In this document: piece after piece, positions 1 through 11,675 of the stretch
Layout of the letters: each line of letters begins with the position of its first letter
Position numbering within the stretch: position 1 is the first letter of the stretch
Origin: Pratylenchus scribneri
Lineage: Eukaryota > Nematoda > Chromadorea > Rhabditida > Pratylenchidae
Assembly (NCBI GenBank): GCA_030063045.1
Contig: JAQSEB010000066.1
Location: 124,001-188,000 of the forward strand
Direction of reading: 5' to 3'
Length of the DNA: 64,000 nt
Made by a program: the position numbers and the translations under genes
Notes under the pieces: model-generated
Database searches by the model: none
What the model saw: only the letters and a program-made list of their open reading frames with translations
What the model was told of the DNA's origin: nothing

Positions 1-543
1 ATGACCGATTTGGCGCGAATACTTCGCTGATTTTTGCTATTTTTTAGCGGGGAATCCTTAACCATTTTTAGGTGATTTTTCTTATCTAAAATTTTAAAAT
101 TTATAACAAATTTTTATTTAATTCATTCGAGTGAAGCCGATTAATTAAATCTGGAAAAACCAATTTGTTTTCCTCTTCATTTGAATTTAGAAGCCGAGCC
201 GACGGACGCCAATTTCTTCTTAATTTCACCTATTCTCTTGCAGAGAAACTAAAATGTGATTAGAGAGAATGTTATAAAATGAGGTTAAGAAAACGAGAAA
301 AATAGAGTCTATGTTAAAAATATCTAAAGTAATAAATAAAAAATCGTGACAAAAAATGGTCTAACTAACTAACATAAGCGAAAATTGTCTCCTTTTCTCA
401 CGTGGTAATAGACATGGAATGGGATAAATTGTTGCTGATGAATGATGATGATGATGTCGTCATGGCCATATGCGGCGGAATCATATGTTCCTTTTTTAAT
501 CTCTTTTTTTTCTAATCATTCTTTTAAATTTTTCCTAATTTTC
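1..543. other. non-coding sequence upstream of the phospholipase A2 gene
   Basis: AT-rich sequence with no convincing exon. A short GATGATGATGATG run lies near 441-455. The pyrimidine-rich stretch that ends in TTTTCAG at 545, just 15 bases before the ATG at 561, looks like a splice acceptor and could receive a spliced leader or join to a 5' UTR exon that I cannot identify. Confidence 0.5.
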
Positions 544-560
544 AGATTTTTTTACCAAAA

Positions 561-3498
561 ATGATCTCCTTTTCTCGCTTGTCATGGCCTCTATCAATTA
601 AAATTTACTTTGCCATCATCCTTTTACCAATTCTGCCCATTGAAATGGCCTCAAATCGTTCCAAGGTTGGCTACGAATCGCTGTGGAATTTGAATGAAAT
701 GACCGAATGCAAATTGCACTACACCGCCTTGGACTATAACAATTATGGCTGCTGGTTTGCATATATAAGAAAATTTTATAAATAACTTGGACTATTCAAG
801 GTGCGGAGTTGGCGGATCCGGTGAACCCATGGACGGGATTGACGCGTAAAAATTCAAAGTTTAATTAATTTAAAATCCAAAAAATATTTACAATTTAATT
901 AAAATAAATTCAAAAATATTGAAAATTTAAGGATGCCATTTTTTTTTGCTAGCTATTTGATTTTTTTTTGCTAGCTATTATAAAATAATTTTTTTTTGCA
1001 AGCTATTTGATTTTTTTTTGCTAGCTAATGAGACATTTTATCTTTTGATGTTAATTTTATTTTTTAATCGAAAAAAAGTCAAAACCTACTAAAATTAACC
1101 CCGAAACCGGTTTGGAAAAATGAAAATAAATAATATAATGGAAAATTAATAATTAAAAAAATTAAATTTTCAGGTGCAAAAGAGTCCAAGATGAAAACAA
1201 GAGTAATGGACGTCCAATTCAGGCCAATTTAGTCAAAACAATTTAGAAAAAGCTTCCATTTGATTTGTAATTTGTAAATCTATTTATACTCTAAAAATAT
1301 CTCACAATGTTTGGAAAATATTTATCGAATTGCAAAATAAAATAATTAAAATAATTGGCAATGAAAAATTATTACAATAAATTGGATTGAAAATAGATTA
1401 ATTTAATTGAATGATAAAGCTTTGCGAGCAAGACTGGGACGGCCACGTTTGCGTTTGCCTTGGATGGGTTTGGATAAAGAGTAAGGGTTGACCAGTGTTT
1501 TTACAATAAAATGCATGACAAAGACAGAATGTTTGCATGGCATCTTTTTCTAGCCAAAATGACTAGAATCTTGGTCTCGTCATCTTGATTTCGCCTACGC
1601 CTCCAGGAAGTCGCCTTGGCACATTGGATGCTTGCCTCCAACTCCAGGAAGTCGCCTCGGCACATTAGATGCTTGCCTCCAACTCCAGGAAGTCGCCTTG
1701 GCACATTGGATGCTTGCCTCCAACTCCAGGAAGTCGCCTTGGCACATTGGATGCTTGCCTCCACCTCCAGGAAGTCGCCTCGGCACATTAGATGCTTGCC
1801 TCCAACTCCAGGAAGTCGCCTTGGCACATTGGATGCTTGCCTCCACCTCCAGGAAGTCGCCTCGGCACATTAGATGCTTGCCTCCAACTCCAGGAAGTCG
1901 CCTTGGCACATTGGATGCTCGCCTCCAACTCCAGGAAGACGCCTCGATAAAAAACATTTGTTCCTCTCGTTTCAAATCTAAAATGTAATAAAATATTATT
2001 TTCAATTGATATTTTGTTTACCTTGTCCAATCTGATGGTCTGATCCATTGATCAAGAAGCTGCTCACTGTCAAATCGACAAATTTCTTTGTAGTTTAATT
2101 GCGCCCTTTGCCTAGATGGTTCATCATTTTCATTTACTTCAATATATTCAAAGTAATTTTCCTATTTTCCAAATTTTCTTAATCTGAATTGAAGAAAAAA
2201 TTTTTTAACTATTAATTTTCCATTATATTATTTATTTTCATTTTTCCAAACCGGTTTCGGGGTTAATTTTAGTAGGTTTTGACTTTTTTTCGATTAAAAA
2301 ATAAAATTAACATCAAAAGATAAAATGTCTCATTAGCTAGCAAAAAAAAATCAAATAGCTTGCAAAAAAAAATTATTTTATAATAGCTAGCAAAAAAAAA
2401 TCAAATAGCTAGCAAAAAAGAATTTATTCCAAAATTTAATTAAAATAAATTCAAAAAAATTAGTTGCTGTATGCACCATGACAAATGCTACGATGCAGCA
2501 GTGGACAACGGGATTTGTTTCGACACCGAAATTGAATATGTGGACAATTATGATTGGGCATGCACGGATGGGGAGCCGATGTGTCCGACTTCATTGGCCG
2601 GTTGCAAAGCCGCACTTTGCCTTTGCGATAAGTCAGTTTTTTATTGGGAAGGAATTTGGGATTTTATAAGCGGAAAAATGTAAAAAATTTTCATGAAAAT
2701 GTTTGGAATTATATATTTGAATTTTGAATGCAAAATTGGAAATTGAAATGAATAAATCTATAATTATTTTTATTTCAGCCTATTTGCATATATTAAGTGT
2801 TTTTAAAATTACTTTCCGGAAAACAAATCTTTCCGGAATGAAACACAAAAACACAAATCTAACCGAAAAACACAAATCTTTCCGGAAAAAACAAATCTAA
2901 CCGAAAAACACAAATCTTTCCGGAAAAAACAAATCTAACCGGAAAACACAAATCTAACCGGAATGAAACAAATTTTTTCCGGAAAACACAAATCTAACCG
3001 GAATGAAACACATTTTTCCGGAAAACACAAATCTAACCGGAATGAAACACTTTTTCCGGAAAACACAAATCTAACCGGAATGAAACACATTTTTTCCGGA
3101 AAACACAAATCTAACCGAAATGAAACACATTTTTTCCGGAAAACACAAATCTTTCCGGAAAACACAAATCTAACCGGAATGAAACACATTTTTCCTGAAA
3201 ACACGAATCTTTCCGGAAACACAAATTTAAATAAGAGCGAAAAAAATAAAAATTAACTTTTTCAATTCCAATCTCAACAAAAAAAGCAACAAAATAAGCA
3301 AATCCCCCAATTAACATATTTCCAACATTTTTCAGGACCGTTGTGGATTGTTGGTCCGCATATCCAAAACCGAATGCCAAGGCCAAATGCACGCATTGCA
3401 ATGGAGGCGGCCTCGTGGATCGACTTTTGGCCGTGATGCATTCCATTGGCGCATTCTTCGCCTCAATCCCAAAGGCCATTGCCAATTTGTTCAGTTAG
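561..3498 (+). CDS. secreted phospholipase A2, four exons
   Basis: Exons: 561-754, 801-845, 2464-2631, 3336-3498 (570 nt, 189 residues). Secretory PLA2 hydrolyses the sn-2 ester of phospholipids with bound calcium. The product has a hydrophobic N-terminus (about residues 15-28) that looks like a signal peptide. It then has the calcium-loop pattern YGCWCGVGG (62-70), the active-site motif CCMHHDKC (81-88, catalytic His85 followed by Asp86) and the helix-3 motif CLCD (132-135, second catalytic Asp). Many cysteines fit a disulfide-rich extracellular enzyme. All junctions are GT-AG: TG|GTTTGC, GC|GTAAAA, AA|GTCAGT. Phases agree and the active-site block is restored exactly across intron 2. Intron 2 (846-2463) holds a large inverted-repeat element and intron 3 holds a minisatellite. 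The start is the first ATG after a TTTTCAG acceptor. An additional upstream exon is possible. No break in the catalytic residues is seen. Confidence 0.9.
942..2420. mobile_element. ~1.5 kb non-autonomous element with ~225 bp terminal inverted repeats
   Basis: The sequence from about 942 to 1165 returns as its reverse complement from about 2195 to 2420. The outer part of each arm is built of short tandem blocks carrying the palindrome GCTAGC next to T or A runs. The inner part includes AAACCGGTTT and a stretch around TAGGTTTTGAC. The interior holds a 41 bp minisatellite and no transposase. It sits wholly inside intron 2 of the PLA2 gene, so it should be removed on splicing. Element class is unknown. 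Confidence 0.8.
1601..1945. repeat. 41 bp minisatellite, about 8 copies
   Basis: The unit begins CTCCAGGAAGTCGCC and recurs at 1601, 1642, 1683, 1724 and so on with a constant 41-base step. Units alternate between two variants (TTGGCACATTGG and CTCGGCACATTAG). Because 41 is not a multiple of three, the reading frames through it rotate, so the open frames here are artefacts of the repeat. Confidence 0.92.
2815..3225. repeat. minisatellite with CCGGAA core in PLA2 intron 3
   Basis: Imperfect tandem units of roughly 36-39 bases contain TTTCCGGAAAACACAAATC followed by TAACCGGAATGAAACAC. Each unit carries the palindrome TTTCCGGAAA. It fills much of intron 3 (2632-3335). Confidence 0.9.
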
Positions 3499-5284
3499 GC
3501 CCCAACTTCCATTATTTATGCCCAACAATTCACCAAATTCGCCATTTACAATTCAATACAAATTTTTCATTAACCAATTTGTTCACAAATGACTTTCCAT
3601 CATTTTTATTCTTTTTTGTAAATTTTGTCCATATTTTTGACTAGCCCATTCCCCCCTTCTCATTTTATTCATATTCAGCTTTATTTTATATAATCAAACG
3701 GCATTCATTTCTGCTTATGACCAAAGTTGCCATTTACCATTTTTTTGAATAAATGTTTTCACTTTTTAATCAGATTTTTGCTAAGTTGGATTCGCATAAA
3801 ATTAGCATACGAAAATTGTGGAATGGACGCCTGGAAATTCGCAACAAAAAATTTTGGTATCCATCGACAAACAAGACGGGCATTTTTCTTTTTTTTGAAT
3901 GGCCAAATACTTGGGTTTTCTTTTTTTGCTCCGAATTCCGATGGCCACCTTTTTTATTTGGAATTCCGATGGCCTAAGGTCTTTTGGTAATTTTGCCGCT
4001 TCATTTTTCGATCCCTTTCCCCCACCCCTATCCAATTCAATTGTCCACATCCGTCTGCACAGTTGAAATTCAATGCGCTTTTCGCCTTCTCCTTTTGGCC
4101 AAGTTCCTTGGAGAGCAATCAATTCAACCGACTATCAAGCTACCACTGCTGCTGGTGGTCATTTTTGTTAAAAGCCATTGGGAAAGAAGCATATAAAATG
4201 TACTAAATTTGTATTTGTTTGATTACGCGATCCATGAAGAAAAATTGGGGGAAAGAGGGTGTTGGTTGTTTGAAGTGGAGGATTCAAATTCAAGTGAGAA
4301 TGGGAGGCACAAATAGCAATGAAAATAAATTTATATAGGGCCCGGATATCCTCCTTTTTACTTATCAAAAAAGTTTTTTTAAATTTTGATCATTTTTATT
4401 CCTTTGATTTTACAGCCATATTTGGGGATTGATTCCGCCTGTTTTCCGGAAAGAATTAATTCCGCCTACCGGAAAGAAATAAATCCGCCTGTTTTGCGGA
4501 AAAGTTTTAATTAAGATTGACATATTTTTATTATATTTCTGAGGGTTATTCGCATCAAATAATTCAAATTAAATTCACCGATTGGCTAATTTTTGTTGGA
4601 GTTTTCCACAAATATTTCCAGCCCTTCTTTAAACTTTCTCAACATTGCAAAAAACATAAGGAAAGTTGGGTAAAAAATGGCAAGCATTTTTCTTCCTTCC
4701 GTCCGTCCATCCCCATCCATTCGCGTTCAATTCCTTCGCCTTTCTCTCCATTCATTAAGGAGGGCGCAATATGGCTTCTTTTATTGTCCCTGGCTCCGAC
4801 TGTCACTTTTCTACCTGCTGCCAATCGTCCCCTATGGCTGTGACCAATTCCCACTCAAAGCATTTTATACATTTGGCCTAGCCTTTCTTCGTATTCCAGG
4901 AATGGCGGCGATGGCGATAATGATCAGTAAAGACATTGTGGTGGGAGAAATGAGCTGCTTCTGACCCGTCGATTTGAGCCATTCCATAGGCTTTGCCCCC
5001 TTCATTTGTCCTTTAGGAATTGGAAAAGGGCGCAAAATAATGAGCTGGCTTTGCCCATCGAAGGAAATGTTGTGTTGATCGACCCGCATTTGTCCCAATC
5101 ATCCATCCAATTTACTGCATATTGGCCAATGGCCACATCATTTTACTCTCCCATTCCATCAAATTTGCATAATTTTCCATCCGCCAATATGTATTGACTA
5201 TTGGCCATACGCGCGCAAATAGATTGACACTCGCTTCATCATCACTTCTACCTTTTCCCGAAATAGTACTTTCAATACTTGGTT
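3499..5284. other. intergenic, no gene seen
   Basis: Between the PLA2 stop codon and the first MITE. Open frames here are short, and I found no family motif or plausible exon chain. A short cluster at about 4435-4505 mixes the modules ATTCCGCCTGTTTTCCGG and TTCCGGAAAG that are found in the window's minisatellites. Confidence 0.5.
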
Positions 5285-5590
5285 CAATTCGGCTATAGCG
5301 CAACAAGGAATAAACCAATTCTGGAAGGCGATATGCCATTTGAAAGCCATAAATGTCCTCTAAAAAGTGGCCTTTACAATTTTTTGAAAATTTAAAACAA
5401 TTTATAAAATAAGCGACTTTAACTCAAAAATAAGGGTTTATTACACTCAAAGATATGTAACTTTTTTATATTTTGAACTTCATGAAATTTAAAAATGCCA
5501 ACTTATAGAGGACACTTTTGACTTAAAAATGATCTATTGCCTTCCCAAATTGGCTAAAGCCTCGTTGAGCTGTAGTCAAAAGAATGTGGC
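5285..5590. mobile_element. MITE family A copy
   Basis: Palindromic element. The left arm contains GGCGATATGCCATTTGAAAG and TGTCCTCTAAAAAGTGG. The right arm returns as TAGAGGACACTTTTGAC, TTGCCTTCCCAAATTGG and CTCGTTGAG. The middle carries the family hallmark GGGTTTATTACACTCAAAG. Intergenic, upstream of the hemopexin-like gene. Confidence 0.85.
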
Positions 5591-5637
5591 CCAAGTCCAA
5601 GCCGAAAATGTCCCCGCTGCCATTCAGCATAATTTCC

Positions 5638-6250
5638 CATTTTAAATTTTATCCTTTCAGCAGACTATATTTTATCTTTCCTTGGGGGCAAAAATGTGGC
5701 CATCTTGGCGCCCTCCCACATCCGCCACATTTTCCCTTCCCCATTTTCTGCCAATTCTCGTCATTTTGCCAATTTGCCTCCTCCTCATTTTGCTCTCCCA
5801 TTTGCCACCAGTTTGGCTAATGCATCACCGAATTATAGCCAAAAGAATTTGGTCCAAGTAGTGAAATGTCCCCTACAACCCCTTCATCATCATTTCCCAT
5901 TTTAAATTTTATCCTTTAACAGATTATTTTTCTTTTGGGAGTTGGGACTAAAAATGTGGCCTCCTTGGCGCCCTCCCACATCCACCGCATTTTTCCTTCC
6001 CAGATTTATTGTTTCCTTATTAAGTTATGGCCAAAAATGGCCCAAGTACTGAAATTCCACCCTACAGCTTTCATCATCATTTCCCCATTTCCAATTTCTC
6101 ATTCCAGCAGATTATTTTATTAAGTGGGCTAAAATGTGGCCATCTTGGCGTTCTCCCACTTCCATCACCGTTTCCCTTCCCCATTTTCTGCCAATCCTCG
6201 TCATTTTGCCAATTTGCCTCCTCCTCATTCTGCTCTCCCATTTACCATTG
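5638..6250 (+). repeat. three tandem copies of a leader/signal-peptide exon module
   Basis: A module made of TCCTTTCAGCAGA-like acceptor sequence followed by AAAATGTGGCC and a signal-peptide coding stretch occurs with ATGs at 5694, 5954 and 6134. Copy 1 encodes MWPSWRPP followed by the same hydrophobic LPILVILPICLLLILL core as copy 3, then runs into a stop after about 55 codons. Copy 2 diverges after about 15 codons. Copy 3 is taken as the working first exon of the hemopexin-like gene. Confidence 0.8.
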
Positions 6251-9200
6251 ATGAATGCCACCTTCCATAAAAATGCCAATTCCAATGCCAATGTCAAAAA
6301 TGGCAAAATTCTGGAATCCCAATTGGACGCCAATCGAAGCATTCTCATCAATGGGGAACGTGTTTTTGTGGTCAAAACAATTCCGAAAATGTCGCGGGCC
6401 GAGAAGCGACGCCTCATTTTGGAGCAATTCCATCGGGAGGGATTGTTGCCACCGGACAGGCTGCGCAGCATTGAATGGACGATGCGAGCTTCTCCCACGC
6501 GAGGGAATAAAATGATGGCAGCTGGTGGAGGAAGACGAAAACAGAAAAGTGCGGTGGGAAAATATTTGGGAGGATTTAAATATAGCTTAATTAAAACTAT
6601 TTTCATTTTGGTAATAGTTCTATATAATCTGAAGGCATTCCAATTCTTAAAAGACCATTATTTTTCCTTTTAGCTGAATAAGATTGGGATGCTTGGAAAT
6701 GTTGAAAGCAAGATTATTGGTTTTAAAAAGACAAATATTTAATTCGCCGAAAAAAAACATTGCAATTGCAGAAAACTTTTTTGTCAAAAAATATTCTTTT
6801 TTTGGACGGCTTATGATTGGGTTTAGAATTAAACTTTAAATCATTATGGCTTAACGCTTGGAATTGGAAGATGGGAATTATTTGGCCTCAAAAATGGGTA
6901 ATTTTAAATTTTGCAGCAAATTGATTATTTGGCAAATTAAATAATGTCCCTTTTTTATTACTCATTTTCCATAAAATTTCCAACCTATTTTTGTATTTGT
7001 TTTCCAAAAGAATAATTATTGCAATTAATTCGATGGGCTGGGTACCGGGCTTCTTCCCTTTTTTTGATCAATCTTATGTTTTTTCCATATTCGCATTTAC
7101 CTAATTAAGGATTATGAATTAAATCTTAGAAGGGTAATAAAGAAAGCCAAATTGTTAATTTAAACAAATAAATGAGCCATAAGAGGAAAAATTCTGATTG
7201 ATAATTTCAATAAATATTCCAACTCTTCAGAAAGACGCGATTTGCAAACTGAGCCCAGCAGCGGCGTCATGCCTTGGCGAAATCATTACACAGTGCGAAG
7301 GCGGGGCACCAGAGGCTTCAAACCCATTTTGACGGCAAAAAACACGGAACAATGTCCAACAAGTTTGGATGCCGTCACAGAAGGTAACGAATAGATTAGA
7401 AACATTAATATTCAGTACATGGGCCAATTCTTTTGGCCATATCTCAACAAGGAAGCAACCAATTTGGGAAGGCGATATGCCATTTTAAAGCCATAAATGT
7501 TCTCTAAAAAGTGGCTTTATTAAATTTTTGAAAATTTAAAATATTTTGTAAAATAAGCAACTTTTCTTCAAAAATTCGGGTTTATTACACTCGAAGGGAT
7601 GTAACCTTTTCTAAAGCAGGATTTAATAAAATTTAAATGGCCAAATTATAGAGGACACTTTGGGCTTTTCATATGTATATTGCTTTTCCAAATTGGCTAT
7701 TTCCTCATTGAGATATGGGCCAAAAGAATGGCATAGTGATTGAATCGTCTGTATTTAATCTTATAAAACATTAAACATTTCCATTTCCATTTTAATTTTA
7801 ATTCATTTATTTCCACAGGATTCAACAAAAGGCTGTACATGTTTGCCGGCGAAATGGTCTATGTGGTGTGGCGAGATTGCCAAGGATTGCAACAAAGGTT
7901 GGAGTTAGATAAGAGGGAGGAGAACAGGAACAGGGTTACCCAAATTTTCATCTGAATTTGTGAATTTATTTTTTCAAGCAATCTTTCAAGTTATTAAGAA
8001 AATTTTTATACCATTAGATTAATCTCTTTCAGAGTAAGAGCATTTTTATACCAAAATGATTGATGAACTTAAATTTTCCAAAAATGGTTATAACCAAAAA
8101 TTCGAAAACTGTCCGATTTTGGCTAGCAGATTTTTTAGGCATAATATTTACAGTATCAAATCAAATCCACTAATTCTTTCACAAATCAATTAAGCATAAT
8201 CCAGGGCTATAAAATGGAACCAAATTTATTAAATTTAATGCTAATATCGACATATAAAAATTGATTTTTTGGCACAAACACCTCAGGCAAAAAAAAAGGG
8301 CTTTTGACTTGAATTTATTGGAATTTTTTATGCATTTTAGCCTATCCAATTAGTAAGGGATAATTTAGGCGGACAATGTTAAGGGATAGTTTTTACTATG
8401 AAATGTTGTCAAATTTGAAAAATACAAATTTAATTTGCTTTTGTTGCGCAAATCCGAGTAAAAACCACCAATACGAAAAAAAAGACTTTGATAATTGATA
8501 TGGATTAGGATGGACTTTATTTTGATAAATTCAGAATGGCCTATCCAATTGGAGAACTATTCCCGGATGGCCCAAGGCGAGTCACTGCCGCATTGACTAA
8601 CCAAAAGAGTGGAGTCACCTTGTTGCTGGATTGGCGTCAAATTTATCGCTTCCGATGGAATAGACGGCATAAACGATTTTATGTAAGTGAAAATTAATTT
8701 ATTTTTATAATTAATTTTCGAAATAGTTGGCCCAAAAGAGTCCTCGACAATTGCCAAAACAAGTGGATTTTGTGCCAAAAATTGGCTTCCAATGGAAGGA
8801 TGGACATTTGATTTTGGCCAATGTGAGTACTTTGGAAGGGGCCAAACTTGGCGCCGTTAATAATAATTCATCAAAGACTGAACCAATTTTAATAATTTTT
8901 ATATCAATTAAAGAGCAGACTTTTGGCTATCTAATAAAATTAATTTTGTTAAAATTGATTCAGTATTAATGGAGTTATAATGAAAAGGGCGGAGTAGGAG
9001 ATGAAGCAGTTCATCTAGCCAAAATTGATAATAATTCATTAAAGACTGAAACCTATTTTGATGTTTTAATATCAAATTAAAGAGCAGATTTTTGGCTATC
9101 AACTAAATTAATTTTATTTAGATTGGGTTCAGAATTGATGTAGTTATGGCCAAAAAACCATTTAAATGTCCCTTACTATGGATTAGCGAAATTTTCAGTG

Positions 9201-10441
9201 ATTTTTTGGTCATAATTCAATCAATTTTGAACCAATTTAAATAAAATTAATATTTTTAAATAGCCAATTATCTGCTCTTTAATTTGATAGTAAAATCATC
9301 AAAATTGGTTCATTCCTTGATGAATTATTATTATAAACGACGACAAGTTTGTCCAATGCTAATAAATGAGGCATATCCAATAAGGATTAACTGAATTTTT
9401 AGCACTTTTTTTCGAATTAAAATTAAGGCCAATTATACCTAAATTGTCTTTAATAAATATCATTAAAAATATATCAACTTAATTTTTCTATAAATTTCCT
9501 TTAATTCCTAAATTCCTATTTCGCCAGAAGGACAAATTCATCTCCTATGATCCATATTGGAATTTGGCCACATTTTCCTCAACCAAAGTGGCGGATTATT
9601 TCCCAAATTTGGCAGTGGATCAATTGGCCGGTGTATTGCGTCATGGCCGGCAAACCATCCTTTGGATGAGCAATCAGGGAGGAATGCAGGCATGTTGGCC
9701 ATAACCATAAATAAAAAAGGATTAAAAGATTATAAAAATTAGCTGGATTTAATTTGTTTTTTTTCCAAAAATGATAAAAAGATGGATTGGCCTTTTTCTC
9801 TACCAAATCGACAATTAATTTTCCATTCTGATTCAAATGAATTAAATATAATTATATTATATAACCTAAAAATCTAAAAACAGAAAAATAGGGAATTTTT
9901 CATTTTGGTCATTGGTTTTTGTCCCATATCTCAACGAGGCATTAGCCAATTCGGGATAGCGATAAGTCATTTCAAAGCCTAAAGTGTGCTTTATAAAGTG
10001 GCCTTTTTAAATTTTAAAAAATTCAGCATTAAAAAAAAGTTAAATGTTTTTTAATGTAATAAACCCCAATTTTTGAAGGAAAAGCCGTTTATTTTAAAAA
10101 TTGTTTTAAATTTCTCTAAATTATATTTGCTACTTTTTAGAGGACATTTAGAGCTTTCCAATGGCATATCGCCTTCCCAAATTGATTGCTTCCTTGATGA
10201 GATATGGCCAAATAAATGGCCCAGAGACAAAACTTATAATTAAGACGGAAGCAAAATTTCATTCCTCCGAATTTTTTGAAGAATTTTAATTCCCAATTTT
10301 TTGTAGATTTACGACACTGAAAAGCATCGAATGGGTCTGGAATTCCCAGTGAATTTGGCCAAAATTCTGGCCTGCCTTCAACAATTCACCCCATCCAATT
10401 CCACCGCCACAAATCCATTGGTGGCCATTGGCAATGGATGA
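6134..10441 (+). CDS. secreted hemopexin-fold protein, seven exons
   Basis: Exons: 6134 to about 6548 (or 6524), 7231-7383, 7819-7897, 8535-8682, 8727-8822, 9528-9689, 10307-10441; about 390 residues. After a signal peptide (core about residues 19-36) and a basic, Asn-rich linker come four hemopexin-like blades: CPTSLDAVTEG..LYMFAGEMVYVVW; RRVTAALTNQ..DWRQIYRFRW; VDFVPKIGFQW..KFISYD; and VADYFPN..TILWMSNQ..IYD. A Cys before blade 1 and another after blade 4 could form the usual closing disulfide. Hemopexin propellers bind proteins, matrix or haem; I see no metalloprotease domain, so this is not a typical MMP. The intron after 9689 starts GCATGT (GC-AG). The exon 1 donor is uncertain: both GTGCGG at 6549 and GTGGAG at 6525 keep the phase. 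The other junctions are phase-consistent. MITE copies lie in two introns. The start codon may differ. Confidence 0.8.
7425..7735. mobile_element. MITE family A copy in hemopexin-like intron 2
   Basis: Nearly complete palindromic copy. It runs from TTTTGGCCATATCTCAACAA through GGCGATATGCCATTTTAAAG and the GGGTTTATTACACTCG core to CTCATTGAGATATGGGCC. It lies inside the intron between 7383 and 7819. Confidence 0.88.
8838..9350. repeat. repeat family C, about three degenerate copies
   Basis: Segments around 8860-8980, 9020-9160 and 9220-9340 share ATTAAAGAGCAGA, TTTTGGCTATC and TAATTCATCAAAGACTGA in both orientations, so they look like fold-back units nested in one intron of the hemopexin-like gene. 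A related sequence recurs at about 61565-61830. Confidence 0.6.
9900..10225. mobile_element. MITE family A copy in hemopexin-like intron 6
   Basis: Contains CTCAACGAGGCATTAGCC near its left end, the TGTAATAAACCCCAATTTTT core and, at the right end, GGCATATCGCCTTCCC and TTGATGAGATATGGCC. Located in the intron that starts with the GC donor at 9690. Confidence 0.85.
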
Positions 10442-11384
10442 ATTCAAGCATTTTGAAAGTGCCCAATTTTGATCACTTTTATATATTTTTCATCCTAAAC
10501 ATTTTACCCAGGGCTTTCTACTTGCATTTAAATATTTGCTCCCAATTAAAATTAAATTAAATTTTTCACTATTTTAATAATTCTCTTATTCATTCATTTG
10601 TCTGAAAATCCGCCAAAATTCCATCATCAATCAATATATAATAAATTCATATTTAATTTTTTATCACCACAAAAAGTATCTTTTTTGCTGCAAGGCCCAA
10701 TCTCTTAAGGCTAAATTATATTTCCTACCAGACATTCCCATGCCTTTCAATAATTCACGCCTATTTCATCGAATAATGTTGCCTTTTTAAATGCAATAAA
10801 TTTTAATATATATTTATCTAATTAATCCAAATTTATCTCAGAATAATGCCTTTTAAAAATAAATTTTTAATATTCATTTTTCTAATAAAATCCAATTTTA
10901 TTATTATTATTATTACTCGTCAAAAATGTGAATATAAAAAGTAATCAAATAAAAGGGTAAAAATAATCATTAGATAAACAATTCATCACATTTTATTCAT
11001 TTCGTCTTCCTCCGCCTTCTTCTCCTTTGGCCATATGCATTTTGTTGGAGTTGTTCGGCCGTGAGAAAGGCGTCCTCCTTTGTTGCCTCCTCTCGATGTG
11101 GATTGCTTTCTGATTTTGGCCCAAAAATTCGATGATGGCCAACTGCCTCGGCATCCTTTTTCAAGGGATTCAAATTAAAAATTAATTTGATCCTGATTGT
11201 GTCCTATTTTTTTCTCGGGCTTGAGAAATATGGCCCTTTATAATTAATATTTCCCAAGGCTTGTAAGCCACTTTGGTATTAAATATGCCACTAAATTTTA
11301 TTCTAATTAAAATCCAAAAAAAGGCTTATTAGGTGTGGATTATACTCTTCCAAACAAAATAGGATTATTCAATAGAAGGGCCGT
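10442..11384. other. convergent intergenic region, no gene seen
   Basis: Lies between the 3' ends of the hemopexin-like gene (+) and the lipase gene (-). It is very AT-rich, with a TTATTATTATTATTA run near 10900. Possible polyadenylation signals (AATAAA-like) are frequent, but none can be assigned. Confidence 0.5.
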
Positions 11385-11675
11385 GTATTTTTGGTCATAA
11401 CTCAAAAACAATAAATCAACCAATTCAAGGAGACCATTTGCCATTCGAAAGCCTTAAATGTCCTTTAAAAAGATGATTTTCTAATTTCTATAAATCTAAA
11501 TTATGTATTTGTTGGTTTTTCTTCAAAAATTCGGATTTATTCTTTATTACATTTAAAAACATGTAACCTTTTTTAAAGCTTTATTTTATAAAATTTTAAA
11601 TAGCCAAGTTGTAGAGGACACTTTGGGCTTTTCAAATGTATATCACCTTCTAAAATTGCTTAAAGCCTTCTCACC
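11385..11675. mobile_element. MITE family A copy overlapping the lipase 3' end
   Basis: Left arm around TTTTGGTCATAACTC and GACCATTTGCCATTCGAAAG, core GGATTTATTC, right arm GTAGAGGACACTTTGGGC, TATATCACCTTC and GCTTAAAGCCTTCTCA. The right arm overlaps the last codons and the stop of the lipase (11660-11675). Confidence 0.75.

Larger units (their letters stand above)
892..2457. repeat. 25 bp direct repeats flanking the inverted-repeat element
   Basis: The same 25 bases (beginning AATTTAATTAAAATAAATTC) occur at 892-916 and 2433-2457, just outside the two ends of the intronic element. They may be an unusually long target duplication or a duplicated piece of the original intron. Confidence 0.6.

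Noticed and set aside
1501..2048. Several overlapping 85-136 codon frames on both strands
   Set aside because: All are produced by the 41 bp minisatellite and rotate frame with each unit; no start or splice context.
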